From: CAZYFH01 sp964646815
GTDB lineage: Bacteria; Acidobacteriota; Vicinamibacteria; Vicinamibacterales; UBA8438
Assembly (NCBI GenBank): GCA_964646815.1
Contig: CAZYFH010000013.1
Location: forward strand, 16,465-80,464
DNA: 64,000 bases
Direction of reading: 5' to 3'
In this document: positions 16,583-25,199 of the stretch, piece by piece
Layout of the letters: each line of letters opens with the position of its first letter
How positions within the stretch are numbered: position 1 is the first letter of the stretch
Notes under the pieces: model-generated
Database searches by the model: none
Seen by the model: only the letters and a program-made list of their open reading frames with translations
What the model was told of the DNA's origin: nothing
Translations under genes and position numbers: made by a program

Positions 16583-17218
16583 TCAGTGCGCCACGGTGAA
16601 CGGCGTGGTCGCGATCTGGTCGTCCCACCAGACCATGAAGAGCCCGCCCTGCTGCGACATGTCGACGAAGCCAATGGTCAACTGATCCGTCGAGGCCCCG
16701 ATAGCCTCCACGGTCATCGTCGTCCGGATCACGTCCTTCTCCGGCGTGTATCCGTACGCGCCCCAGAGGGCATCCGGATCCGCTTCACGGTAGTCCTGCT
16801 TGACGCCCCACGTCGAGAAAATCAGCGTCCACTCGCGCTCCCGGGTTTCCGCGAAGAGGCTGTATTCACCGGCCCGGAGGCGCTGGTCGCCGAACATCAA
16901 GTCGGTCTCGGTCCTAAACCGCGTTGTCTGGTCCGCGCCGAGGCGCCAGACGGGGGCGCCGAGCAACATCGTCTTGCCGTAGTCGGCCCCGGACCCCCAG
17001 AAGTTGCGTCTGCCACGGAGGATCGGCCGGCCATAGTCGACGTCGATCCACTTCCCGCCCTCGTACGCGCCGTCGGCCCTGAAGCACCCATCGACTTGCG
17101 TCGACGCCCTCCCGCGCGGGCTCCAGGGCCGTTGTTGGGCTTCCGCGAGCGTCGTCGCGACGACCGCCGACGCCAAGGCGAGCACCACCAGCACGCGCAC
17201 GACGATCGTTCCGCGCAT
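16583..17218 (-). CDS. Secreted DUF2911 family protein
   Basis: The 211-residue product has a signal peptide ending around 'TLAEAQQ' and matches DUF2911: 'KWIDVDYGRPILRGR', 'WRLGADQTTRFRTETDLMF', 'LRAGEYSLFAETREREWTLI', and a C-terminal 'IGFVDMSQQGGLFMVWWDDQ'. The family is common in Acidobacteriota and Bacteroidota; its function is unknown. The ATG at 17218 has GGAGG seven bases upstream, so the longer start is rejected. The gene begins the minus-strand run DUF2911, PQQ dehydrogenase, NTF2-like, with only 28 bases before the PQQ gene. Confidence 0.85.
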   Translation of the reverse strand: MRGTIVVRVLVVLALASAVVATTLAEAQQRPWSPRGRASTQVDGCFRADGAYEGGKWIDVDYGRPILRGRRNFWGSGADYGKTMLLGAPVWRLGADQTTRFRTETDLMFGDQRLRAGEYSLFAETREREWTLIFSTWGVKQDYREADPDALWGAYGYTPEKDVIRTTMTVEAIGASTDQLTIGFVDMSQQGGLFMVWWDDQIATTPFTVAH

Positions 17219-17346
17219 CCGCCCTCCTCCCACTTGGCGACACCACCGCTGATTATGCCATCGGCGGAGAGCTGATTACGCTCGACACGAGAGACCAGCG
17301 GCCGCCTGGGTCGCGCAGCGTGCAGTATCGACGGTCGACGCCCGGA

Positions 17347-17352
17347 TAGAAT
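17347..17352 (+). promoter_or_regulatory. Possible -10 element upstream of methyltransferase
   Basis: TAGAAT lies 11 bases before the GTG start at 17364, so transcription from it would give an almost leaderless mRNA. No good -35 box is seen. Weak evidence. Confidence 0.25.
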
Positions 17353-17363
17353 CAGCGAACGAC

Positions 17364-18125
17364 GTGTCTGGGGACCAAAGAGTACCGCCGCTCTTCTGGG
17401 AGCTCCATCGCGGACTCCCCCGGCAGGGTCCTGGCGACAACGCGTCCACTGGACGCGCCTTCCGCACGGTCGGGCGGCTCCCGCCCCGGCCAGTGGTGGT
17501 GGACGCCGGCTGCGGCCCTGGCATGCAAACGCTGGCACTCGTCCGCCTCCTCAACAGTGGAGTGGTCGCCCTGGACAACCACGAACCGTTTCTCCGCGAG
17601 CTGGCTGCGCGCGCTGCTGACGGGCGGGCAGCCGGGCTCGTCAAACCGCTCCTCGGAGATATGCGCGCCCTACCCTTCGCGGCGAACACCGTGGACCTAC
17701 TGTGGAGTGAAGCAGCGATCTACATCGTCGGCTTCGAACGGGGCCTTCGCACGTGGCGAACCACGCTCCGGTCAGACGGTGTGGTGGCGGTCAGCGAGGC
17801 CGCGTGGCTACGGGCTGGCGCGCCTGACGAGCTCCGGCGATTCTGGGACGAGGGATACCCGGCGATGGTCGGTCGCGAGGACAACGCACGCACGGCGGAG
17901 CGGTGCGGCTATCGGGTGTTGGACCAGTTCACCCTTCCCGCAGCCGCCTGGTGGACTAATTACTACGACCCGCTCGTCGACCGACTAGAGGCGGCTCGTG
18001 CGCGGTATGCCGACGACGATGACGCGTGCGTGATCTTGGAGGGCGAAGCACTGGAGGTCGACCTCTTTCGCAAGTACCACGAATACTACGGGTATGTGTT
18101 CTACGTGCTCAAGCGAGAAGACTAA
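17364..18125 (+). CDS. Class I SAM-dependent methyltransferase
   Basis: The 253-residue protein has the Rossmann methyltransferase signature: motif I 'VVVDAGCGPGMQTLAL', an acidic residue at the end of strand 2 ('VVALDNHEPF'), motif 'LLGDMRALPFAANTVDLLW' around the adenine pocket and strand 4, and 'LRSDGVVAVSEAAWL' after it. These fit a class I enzyme of the small-molecule type. The C-terminal third ('WWTNYYDPLVDRLEAARARY') is helical. It starts with GTG; no ribosome-binding site is visible. It is a single gene between two minus-strand runs, so the substrate cannot be inferred. Confidence 0.8.
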   Translation: MSGDQRVPPLFWELHRGLPRQGPGDNASTGRAFRTVGRLPPRPVVVDAGCGPGMQTLALVRLLNSGVVALDNHEPFLRELAARAADGRAAGLVKPLLGDMRALPFAANTVDLLWSEAAIYIVGFERGLRTWRTTLRSDGVVAVSEAAWLRAGAPDELRRFWDEGYPAMVGREDNARTAERCGYRVLDQFTLPAAAWWTNYYDPLVDRLEAARARYADDDDACVILEGEALEVDLFRKYHEYYGYVFYVLKRED

Positions 18126-18140
18126 TGAACGACCACGACG

Positions 18141-19211
18141 TCAGAAGGTCGGGAGAACAGGACGCACGATCTGTCGCCTGACGTGCTCCAGGTAGCCGCG
18201 TACACCATCACGCGACCGGCGCCTGATGGTGGATCTGAGGAAAAACCCCTTGAAGCCGGTCATCCCGTCGTTCCGCGATCGCGTGATCGAGATGAGCGCC
18301 GAGCCGGGCCCCTCGGCACGGTCGTGCTCGATGACGAAGCGCAGCTCGAGCGTGGTATGAAAGTAGTGGCTCGCGTAGATCTGCTTAATCGCAATCGCGT
18401 AGGCAACGCCCGATACCGGACTCGACCGTAGCGGGTAGATCGTGACGTGGTTAACGCGGATGGTTGGCTTGAGGCCGAAATCGACCACGGTCCAGTAGAA
18501 GAAATCTTCGGCACCGGCCGGCCGTTCGCGCGGATAGGTGTCCAGATATGCCAGGAGCGCGGGTACCGCCACGGGCAGCGGGTCGTCGCTGGCAAGGAGT
18601 CCCTCGACCTGCTTGGCCACCGACAGCGGCGTGTCGTCATCGTCGTAGGACCCGAGCGCCGCGTTGCCGCCGGCCTGATACGCGAGGACCAAGTCAAGGA
18701 TCACCGACCGGGCGAGATCGTCGGCCTGGCGCGCGGCGTGTGCGGACGACCACTCCACCTCGTTTCGGAAACGGCTCATCGCGGCAGCCGATAGCTTTAG
18801 GTCGCAGTCGCCCGGACGGCACCGTGATAAGGCCGCGAAATCCCCGATCGGGAGCGTCAGGGATGCGAGATCGGTGGACCGCGGAGGGCTGTCGAAGCGC
18901 CCGATCTGCGGGATGCCCGGGCCTTTCTCGAATTGCTCGATGTCGCGGAACCGCTCGAGGAACTGCTCCGGCGCCGCGTCGACGTAGACCACGCCGACAT
19001 GGGCGAGCTCCTCGCGCATCGAGGTGTCGAGACTCCGGATCACGGCAGAGCCGGCGTCGAGCGCCCGGAGATCGGCGTCCGAAAAGCCCATCGTGTCGGT
19101 CAGCAGACCTTCCAGGTCGGAACCAGATTGCGCGCGGGGGACGGTCGCGGCGATCAAGAGGGCCGCCCCCAACCCAACGACGCAAGCTCCGGCGCAACGC
19201 GACACGGTCAC
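18141..19211 (-). CDS. Secreted protein of unknown function
   Basis: The 356-residue product has a signal peptide ending near 'TVPRAQS' and no recognisable enzyme motif. Phrases such as 'SLTLPIGDFAALSRCRPGDC', 'IRVNHVTIYPLRSSPVSGVA' and 'IYASHYFHTTLELRFVIEHD' look well conserved, with two Cys six residues apart that could form a disulfide. I have the impression of a family with members in proteobacteria and acidobacteria, always uncharacterised. It lies nine bases downstream of the epoxide-hydrolase-like gene on the same strand, suggesting co-transcription. Confidence 0.65.
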   Translation of the reverse strand: MTVSRCAGACVVGLGAALLIAATVPRAQSGSDLEGLLTDTMGFSDADLRALDAGSAVIRSLDTSMREELAHVGVVYVDAAPEQFLERFRDIEQFEKGPGIPQIGRFDSPPRSTDLASLTLPIGDFAALSRCRPGDCDLKLSAAAMSRFRNEVEWSSAHAARQADDLARSVILDLVLAYQAGGNAALGSYDDDDTPLSVAKQVEGLLASDDPLPVAVPALLAYLDTYPRERPAGAEDFFYWTVVDFGLKPTIRVNHVTIYPLRSSPVSGVAYAIAIKQIYASHYFHTTLELRFVIEHDRAEGPGSALISITRSRNDGMTGFKGFFLRSTIRRRSRDGVRGYLEHVRRQIVRPVLPTF

Positions 19212-19220
19212 AGACAGCCT

Positions 19221-20510
19221 TCAGATCTGTCGCAGAAACTCCAGCACCAACTGACTCGCCGCCTCGGGCTGCTCCTGCTGCACCCAATGGCCGGCGCCAT
19301 CGAGGAGGTGCAGACCGCGCATATCGGTGCAGGCGCTAGTCTGCATCCGCTCGAGGGCACCGGGGCGCTGGTAGATGCCCCAGTCACTCGCGCCCGCGAC
19401 GAAGAGCGACGGCTGGTCGATGGTTCGCCCGGCGAAGAGCTGGAGGTCCGCGTTGATCCCGGTACCGCCGAAGATCGACGACACCGACGTGACGCTACGA
19501 TACCATTGCAGCCCTCCTTGGAACCCGATCCTGCCGTACTCGGTGCTGTACACGCGGAGCGCGTCGTCCGGCAACCATTCGCAGGCGGCGATCTCGGCGG
19601 GCGACGGCATCTGCGCGGCAACCGTCTCGGCCATCCCTTTGTCCAGCTCCATGACGTAATAGTGCGGGAGCTGTGCCAGCGCGGTTGCGGACCATTCACC
19701 CAGCGGGTGTGGCCGGTTCCCGGACCAATCAGCGCTTTTCATATGGTAGTAGGCGCGAAGGAAGGCGTGGACCCCCTGCGGGGCATGCCACATGTCGTCG
19801 TTCGCTTCGCGCGTCGCGTAGAAGCGCCGGTAGTGCTTCCGCGGGGGCGTCAACCTGCGGAGGCCCTCGTCGATGTCTACAGGTGACGCGGAATCTGCGG
19901 GCACCGTCCCAGTGCCGGCCGTGTTGAACGGGAGCGTCGCCGTGCCTCCGAACGGCGCGCTCATCAGCACCACGGAGTGGAAGACATCAGGACGCGCGAC
20001 CGCGCACCACGACGCCACCAGCGACCCGAAGTCGTGTCCGACGAGGTGGATGTGGCGGTAGCCGAACGCCGACACCAGCCCGAGCATGTCCCGCACCTCG
20101 TTCACCATGCGGAACGGGCGCAGGTCGTCGTCGAAGCCGACGTCGGTGCCGTCCGTGCGACCGTACCCCCGGAGATCGGGAGCGATGACGTGATAGCCGG
20201 CCGCCGCGAGGCGTGGCATCACCTTCCGCCAACTGTAGGCAAGCTCCGGAAAGCCGTGGACCAGCAGGACACCTGGTCGAGCGGAGGCCTTCGACCCGGC
20301 CTCCAGGACGTGCATGCGCAGGCCGTTGACATCACGTACGAATCGGGAGCGCACGCCAGGTGGCAACACATCAGCTGCATACGGACCCACGTCGTCCCGC
20401 TGCGCCGTCATTCGAACGGCCGCGCTGGCCCCGTTTACCCGGGCGGCGGAGGCGAAGCCGGCGCCGAACCCCTTGATCAGCTGGCGTCGTGTGAGCGGGC
20501 GTGTCGGCAT
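19221..20510 (-). CDS. Alpha/beta hydrolase, epoxide-hydrolase-like, Tat-exported
   Basis: The 429-residue protein begins with a Tat-type leader ('RRQLIKGFGAGFASAA'). The hydrolase fold shows the oxyanion motif 'HGFPELAYSWRK' (residue 85 on), 'DLRGYGRTDG', the nucleophile elbow 'LVGHDFGS' with Asp160, an acidic residue in 'AGASDWGIYQ', and the catalytic His in 'GAGHWVQQEQP'. Asp as nucleophile plus HGxP marks epoxide hydrolases or haloalkane dehalogenases rather than Ser esterases. The ATG at 20510 has GGAG seven bases upstream. A long insertion between 'MSAPFGGTA' and 'LPHYYVMELDKGMAETV' is the cap domain. Substrate unknown. Confidence 0.85.
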   Translation of the reverse strand: MPTRPLTRRQLIKGFGAGFASAARVNGASAAVRMTAQRDDVGPYAADVLPPGVRSRFVRDVNGLRMHVLEAGSKASARPGVLLVHGFPELAYSWRKVMPRLAAAGYHVIAPDLRGYGRTDGTDVGFDDDLRPFRMVNEVRDMLGLVSAFGYRHIHLVGHDFGSLVASWCAVARPDVFHSVVLMSAPFGGTATLPFNTAGTGTVPADSASPVDIDEGLRRLTPPRKHYRRFYATREANDDMWHAPQGVHAFLRAYYHMKSADWSGNRPHPLGEWSATALAQLPHYYVMELDKGMAETVAAQMPSPAEIAACEWLPDDALRVYSTEYGRIGFQGGLQWYRSVTSVSSIFGGTGINADLQLFAGRTIDQPSLFVAGASDWGIYQRPGALERMQTSACTDMRGLHLLDGAGHWVQQEQPEAASQLVLEFLRQI

Positions 20511-20660
20511 GCGGTGCTCCCATGACGGCGGAGACTGGCCAGTATCTCCCGTCGCCGGTGTCCGGTCCACCGGTCGCGCGCGACACGCTGACTTTTCGCC
20601 CCGCGTCATCGCCGCACGCGCCGCCTCCTGATCTATGCTGATGGTGAGGGGAGGCGCGCT

Positions 20661-21362
20661 ATGACCGCTAGCTCAACATATACGTCGACGCCTGTCGAGA
20701 TGCTCGGCATCGATGCGCGCGCGGCGTTCATCACGCGAACCTACACCCACCTGTTCGCCGCGATCATTGGCTTCGTCCTGGTCGAGATGTTCTTCTTCTC
20801 GACGGGCCTTGCCGAGGTCATGGCCCGCGCGATGCTCGGCACCAGCTGGCTGCTGGTGCTCGGTGGCTTCGTGCTCGTTAGCTGGCTGGCCAGCCGGGCG
20901 GCACACCAGTCGCGATCGCTCGGCACGCAGTATCTGGCGCTCAGCGGGTTCGTGGTGGCCGAGGCGGTCATCTTCGTCCCGCTGCTCTTCATCGCCCAGC
21001 GCTACGCGCAGGGCGGCGTGATTGAGAGCGCGGCGACCGTCACGTTGCTGGGGTTCGGCGCACTGACGGCTATCGCGTTCTGGACACGCAAGGACTTTTC
21101 GTTTCTCGGCGCCCTCCTCCGCTGGGTCGGGATCCTCGCGCTGGTGGCGATCGTCGCCGCAGTGCTCTTCGGCTTTGAGCTGGGAACCTGGTTCTCGGTC
21201 GCGATGATCGGTGTGGCGGGCGCGGCGATCCTCTACGACACATCCAACGTGATCCACCACTTCCCTCAGGATCGCTACGTGGCGGCGGCGCTGACCCTCT
21301 TCGCATCGGTCGCATTGATATTCTGGTACGTGCTACGACTGTTCATGGGGTCCAGGGACTAA
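20661..21362 (+). CDS. Bax inhibitor-1/YccA family membrane protein
   Basis: The 233-residue protein has seven predicted membrane segments and the family's C-terminal signature 'AILYDTSNVIHHFPQDRYVA' followed by 'ALTLFASVALIFWYVLRLF'. The opening 'AAFITRTYTHLFAAIIGFVL' is also typical. Members act as pH-sensitive calcium leak channels or modulators of the FtsH protease (YccA). GAGGGGAGG lies just before the ATG. A divergent hydrolase gene lies upstream and an A-type hairpin repeat begins just after the stop. Confidence 0.88.
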   Translation: MTASSTYTSTPVEMLGIDARAAFITRTYTHLFAAIIGFVLVEMFFFSTGLAEVMARAMLGTSWLLVLGGFVLVSWLASRAAHQSRSLGTQYLALSGFVVAEAVIFVPLLFIAQRYAQGGVIESAATVTLLGFGALTAIAFWTRKDFSFLGALLRWVGILALVAIVAAVLFGFELGTWFSVAMIGVAGAAILYDTSNVIHHFPQDRYVAAALTLFASVALIFWYVLRLFMGSRD

Positions 21363-21370
21363 TTCCGGAA

Positions 21371-21470
21371 TTCGCCTGTGTGCAAATGCAGCGCAGGCCT
21401 CGAGTCCTGCGGGCCAGGCTGAAGCCTGGCGCTCCGCATGGGCACACACGTGAGCCCCGGGGGTATTCGC
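21371..21470. repeat. A-type hairpin repeat, copy 1
   Basis: A roughly 90-base element carrying TTCGCCTGTGTGC, GCGCAGGCCT, and the perfect inverted repeat GCCAGGCT-GA-AGCCTGGC at 21413-21430, then CATGGGCACACACGTGAGCCC. It aligns along its length with 25071-25157 and more loosely with 55650-55732. It sits just downstream of a plus-strand gene. Confidence 0.7.
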
Positions 21471-21710
21471 CTCGGGCGGAGCCCCCGCTCCGATGGTGCA
21501 AGGGCCGGCAACGTAGACCTCGGCGGACGCGTTCGAGCGTGTCAGGACGGTTGGGGTCACGCTGCCAGCGTCGAAGCGACCACGAAGTACGACGGATCGC
21601 CCGTGCTCACGGTGGGCGGCTGCATACACACCGTATGTGATCGAGGCGCAACGCCCGTCAGGCGGGATGCCCCGCCCGGTGAGCACTATTGATTCACCCG
21701 ATACAGGCCA
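21471..21710. other. Intergenic, possible beta-propeller relic
   Basis: No gene is seen. The minus strand encodes a short stretch reading 'VVLRGRFDAGSVTPTVLTRS' and 'ASAEVYVAGPC', resembling an SBBP-type beta-propeller repeat, but it is isolated and not convincing. The rest is GC-rich spacer between convergent genes. Confidence 0.3.
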
Positions 21711-24281
21711 CTAGCGGATATACCCCAGTGCCCTCAGCCGGGAGAGCTCCTCCGGCGGGACGTCGTCGGCGGACGTCTCTTCGACCTGCTGTGCGAGAGC
21801 CCGTGCCTGCCACCGATCGATCTCGTTTGCGAGGCGCTCCACGACGTCGGGATGGTCGGCGGCGACGTCGTCGAGGTTGAGCGGATCGTCGACGTGGCTG
21901 TACAGCTCGAGCTCCGATCTTCCCTCGGGAACGTTCAGGTTCTTCACCAGCTTCCATCCGTCCAGCACCACCGCCAGTGATTCGATGTCTGGCAGAGGGG
22001 GATCCTCCTCGCCGAACCCGCCGTCGCGCCGCTCGGAAAACGCCGGACGGCTCACCCACCCGAGCTCCTCGGGCGCATCGGACGCCGCCATCAGCGGCAC
22101 CAGGCTCTGCCCCTGCGCCGCGTCGGGTACACGGAGACCGGCCAGGTCGAGCACGGTCGGCATGACATCGAGCGACTGCACCAGCTCGTCGACCACCGCG
22201 CCCGTCGGCACGACCCCCGGCCACCAGAAGAACAGCGGCACGTTGACCATCTCGCCGTAGGCCGTGTTTCCATGGAAGTGACGGCCGTGCTCGAGAAACT
22301 CCTCGCCGTGGTCGCTCATGAACACCAACAGCGTGTCGTCGTCTAGACCGAGCTCGCCCAGCCGCTCGAAGAGCCGCGCCACTTCGGCGTCCATACCGAG
22401 GATCGACCCGTCGTACCAGTTCTCCTCGTGGGTGATGAACGCCTCGCGATCGACGCCGGCTGCCTCGATGTCGATGTCGAGTGGAAGGGTCTCACGTCGT
22501 CCCCGGACGTCCTCGTCGAGCGCCTCCCGGATCGTGTCGATGCGTTCCTGGTGCGCGTCCTTGCCATCCGGCGCGGCCCAGGTGGTGTCGTAGGGCCGAT
22601 ACGGCTCGAACGGCGAATGCGGATCGAACACGTGCAGGACGACGAAGAACGGCACGTCGCGGTGATCCTCAAGCCACGGCACGAGCCGGTCGACGAACGT
22701 GCGCGCGGTCTTGGCACTGCTGTGCTCGAGGTCAGGCACCGAGGCGCGCTCGTGCAATACCTCCACGCCCTGGTGCAGGTTGGTGAGCCGGCCGGTGAAC
22801 TGCACGGATGAGGTCGACAGCGTCGCGTAGCCAGCGTCGTTGAACACCTCGGGCAGGGTGGTCACGGATGACGGCAGCCGGTCGGCCACTTTGGAGATGC
22901 GGTTCGAGGTCGGATACAGCGAACTGAGAATCGACGGTACCGAGACCTTCGTCCACGTGCCTTGCGAGATATTGTCGGCGAACCGCGTCCCCTCGGAGGC
23001 CAGCTGCGTAAGGAACGGCGCGGTCGGTCGCCCGTAGCCCCACGGTGCGAGATGATCGCGGCGCAAGGTATCGGCGATCAAGAAGATGACACCCTGCGGA
23101 CGGCGCCCGCCGCCGTCGGCCAGCTCGCGGCGTGCGTCGCTCGCCTCGCCGGCGTCGGGCATCGTGTTGCCGCTCCGCACGACCGGCGTGCCCCAGTAAC
23201 CGACCATCCCGGGCGTCTCGCTGTGCAACAACAGCGACAGGGTCACCGTGCGGCCGGCATAATCATCCAGGTCGAGACGCGCGCTCTCCCATCGACGTGG
23301 CGTCGTGACGGTCCGCTCCATCAGCGTCGTCTCATCGACGTCCACCACGAACGTGAGCTGACCGTCCTCGATGGTGCCGTAGCTGATCTCGAACCACGGG
23401 CGATCGGGCACCGCGACGTCGAAGGTCATCACCTCCGGCGACCGCGACACGATCGTCTCGCGGTAGATCTCGCTCAGGCCTTGCCAGCCCGGCCCCGACG
23501 AGATCGACCGGAGGTGCTCCTTGAGCGTGGTGACGCGCACCGATTCGATCTCGAAGTCGGTCCCTTCGGCCTCGGTCACCTCGATCAGCAGCCGACGCGT
23601 GCTCGCGACTGGAAAGCTCCGCGTCACATTCGTCAGGATGTAGGTCTGGAACTCATCGTCCGAGGTGAGCTCGGCCTCAAGCGGCGCCGGGTTGCGCCGA
23701 AAGTTGCTCAGGATATCGGCTTTGCGCTCGTCCTCGAGAAGGGTCGCGATATCCTGGGCGTTGTTCGTGTGGACCCTTAGGATGTCACCCTCGGAGACCT
23801 TCATGCGGATCTCGATCGCGTGGATGTAGGCGTTGTCGTCGAGGGTTTCGGGAAGCTCGGCCATCAGCACGGCCTGTTCGCCGGTCGTTCCCGCAAGCAT
23901 CCCCTCGCGAATCTCGAGGCGATCGACACCGTTGAAGACCGTCCACCCGTAGGTGTCGAGGCCGAGGTCGACCGATGGCCGCTCTTCGCCGTCGCCCTCA
24001 TTCTGGGCGTCAGACTCCGCATCTTCCTCGTTCTCGTCGGGAGGCTCCGGCGCCGGAATCGTGCCCGCGCCATCGAAGCGCCACTCGGTTCGCGCGAGCG
24101 ACTCGACCTCCACGGTGCCCACCACCGTCGCGTCGGCGAAGTAATCGACCAAGTTGTAGGCGATGGGGTCCGAAGGAGCACCGCAGGCACTCGCCAGGGT
24201 CAACGAGGCGAGGGTGACGCCCCATCGGGTCGTGCGGGTGCAACATGCTGCGAGCGTCGACGTCACATGTCTGATACGCAT
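21711..24281 (-). CDS. Sulfatase-superfamily lipoprotein with large N-terminal domain
   Basis: The product of about 856 residues begins with a lipoprotein signal (lipobox near 'LASAC'). Residues 40-370 form an acidic, beta-rich domain of unknown type. From about residue 395 ('GVIFLIADTLRRDHLAPWGY') the alkaline-phosphatase/sulfatase fold follows, with metal-binding 'MSDHGEEFLEHGRHFHG' and 'VQSLDVMPTVLDLAGL'. The nucleophile region reads 'TWTKVSVPSILSSLYP', so the Cys or Ser that becomes formylglycine in CxPxR or SxPxR enzymes is not in a standard motif: the last position is Ser, not Arg. It may be a phosphotransferase or hydrolase of another kind. AAGGA eight bases upstream favours the second ATG (24281) over that at 24290. 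Confidence 0.8.
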   Translation of the reverse strand: MRIRHVTSTLAACCTRTTRWGVTLASLTLASACGAPSDPIAYNLVDYFADATVVGTVEVESLARTEWRFDGAGTIPAPEPPDENEEDAESDAQNEGDGEERPSVDLGLDTYGWTVFNGVDRLEIREGMLAGTTGEQAVLMAELPETLDDNAYIHAIEIRMKVSEGDILRVHTNNAQDIATLLEDERKADILSNFRRNPAPLEAELTSDDEFQTYILTNVTRSFPVASTRRLLIEVTEAEGTDFEIESVRVTTLKEHLRSISSGPGWQGLSEIYRETIVSRSPEVMTFDVAVPDRPWFEISYGTIEDGQLTFVVDVDETTLMERTVTTPRRWESARLDLDDYAGRTVTLSLLLHSETPGMVGYWGTPVVRSGNTMPDAGEASDARRELADGGGRRPQGVIFLIADTLRRDHLAPWGYGRPTAPFLTQLASEGTRFADNISQGTWTKVSVPSILSSLYPTSNRISKVADRLPSSVTTLPEVFNDAGYATLSTSSVQFTGRLTNLHQGVEVLHERASVPDLEHSSAKTARTFVDRLVPWLEDHRDVPFFVVLHVFDPHSPFEPYRPYDTTWAAPDGKDAHQERIDTIREALDEDVRGRRETLPLDIDIEAAGVDREAFITHEENWYDGSILGMDAEVARLFERLGELGLDDDTLLVFMSDHGEEFLEHGRHFHGNTAYGEMVNVPLFFWWPGVVPTGAVVDELVQSLDVMPTVLDLAGLRVPDAAQGQSLVPLMAASDAPEELGWVSRPAFSERRDGGFGEEDPPLPDIESLAVVLDGWKLVKNLNVPEGRSELELYSHVDDPLNLDDVAADHPDVVERLANEIDRWQARALAQQVEETSADDVPPEELSRLRALGYIR

Positions 24282-24482
24282 CGGGATCATCCTTGCTGTG
24301 AAGCTGGCTCATTATGGCACCGGCCAGACGGATACCGGCCTCGCATCGAGACGACGGAAAACGCTGGCAAGCGAGTAGAATCTCAATAACTGTCTTGACT
24401 TCCCGGATCTTGTGCAAATGAGTCAAGCGGTGAAGACAATAAGCGCGCACATCGCGCGTCACGTCCGCGGAGTGGGGCACTC

Positions 24483-24534
24483 GGGGTGCCCCCGCGGAGC
24501 GGTCGCAGGAGCTTGGGGCGAAGTCCCATCTAGA
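24483..24534. repeat. B-type GC hairpin repeat, copy 2 (inverted)
   Basis: Read on the minus strand this is TCTAGATGGGACTTCGCCCC followed by AAGCTCC and a GC-rich block with CCGCTCCGCGGGGG. It matches copy 3 at 27603 in the same order. It ends just before the ATG at 24543, where its outer end may form part of the untranslated leader. Confidence 0.6.
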
Positions 24535-24542
24535 GATGACTC

Positions 24543-25064
24543 ATGAGTGAACGAAAGCCTCGCCGCACGCTTCGTTCCGTAGTGCTGACGGCTCTCGTGG
24601 TCGCGCCGGTTGCCGCATTGCTGTACTGGTCCTTCACCTGCCCCTGCGACCAAACCCCTGGCAGTTACTTGTGGGGAGCCGAGGCCGAGGAACAAGTCAC
24701 CGACTGGTCGTTTGCCAACGACGTCACGCTCTGTCAGATCCAGATCAGCGCAGGTCTCCTCCCGCACTCGATCAACCTGAACTGCATGGCGACTGACGCC
24801 GGAGACCTCTATCTGAGCTGTTCTCAGTGCGATGGTAAGCGCTGGTCCAATGCGGCGGTTGGCAACGGCCGTGCCCGACTCCGCTTGAACGAGACGGTCT
24901 ATCCGGTGAACCTCACCCGCGTCATGGACCCCGGCGACCTCGACCGTGCGTGGGGCGCACGGGTGACGAAGCTGAACACTCTCACAGCGCCGGCGAACCC
25001 CGCACCACCACCTGGCACACCACGGCCTGACCATTGGTGGTCCTTCCGCGTGGTGTCTCGCTAA
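24543..25064 (+). CDS. Membrane-anchored or secreted protein of unknown function
   Basis: The 173-residue product has a basic start and one hydrophobic segment ('VVLTALVVAPVAALLYW'), followed by an extracytoplasmic domain with five Cys ('CPCDQTPGSY', 'LCQIQI', 'LNCMATDAGDLYLSCSQCDG'). The order 'INLNCMATDAGDLYLSCS' and 'LRLNETVYPVNLTRVMDP', ending 'WWSFRVVSR', suggests a split-barrel, flavin-binding-like fold, but this is only an impression. Hairpin repeats flank it closely on both sides (B-type before, A-type after). No operon partner. Confidence 0.6.
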   Translation: MSERKPRRTLRSVVLTALVVAPVAALLYWSFTCPCDQTPGSYLWGAEAEEQVTDWSFANDVTLCQIQISAGLLPHSINLNCMATDAGDLYLSCSQCDGKRWSNAAVGNGRARLRLNETVYPVNLTRVMDPGDLDRAWGARVTKLNTLTAPANPAPPPGTPRPDHWWSFRVVSR

Positions 25065-25070
25065 TCCCGG

Positions 25071-25157
25071 CGTTCGTTTGTGTCGCACACGTAGCGCAGG
25101 CCTGCGGGCCAGGCTGAAGCCTGGCACTATGAATGGCCACACGTGGGCTCCAGGGTT
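25071..25157. repeat. A-type hairpin repeat, copy 2
   Basis: TTCGTTTGTGTCGCACACGTA, GCGCAGGCCT and the perfect inverted repeat GCCAGGCT-GA-AGCCTGGC at 25108-25125, then AATGGCCACACGTGGGCTCC. It is the closest match to copy 1 and again begins right after a plus-strand stop codon. Confidence 0.7.
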
Positions 25158-25161
25158 TAGA

Positions 25162-25178
25162 GGGCGCGCAACGCGCCC
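25162..25178. terminator. Possible hairpin between convergent genes
   Basis: GGGCGCG-CAA-CGCGCCC is a perfect seven-base stem with a three-base loop, midway between convergent genes. No T-tract follows on either strand, so terminator function is uncertain. Confidence 0.35.
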
Positions 25179-25199
25179 CGCGGGCGGGGCTCGGGACGG

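Noticed and set aside
25162..25178. Rho-independent terminator
   Set aside because: Strong stem but no U-tract on either strand; kept only as a low-confidence hairpin.
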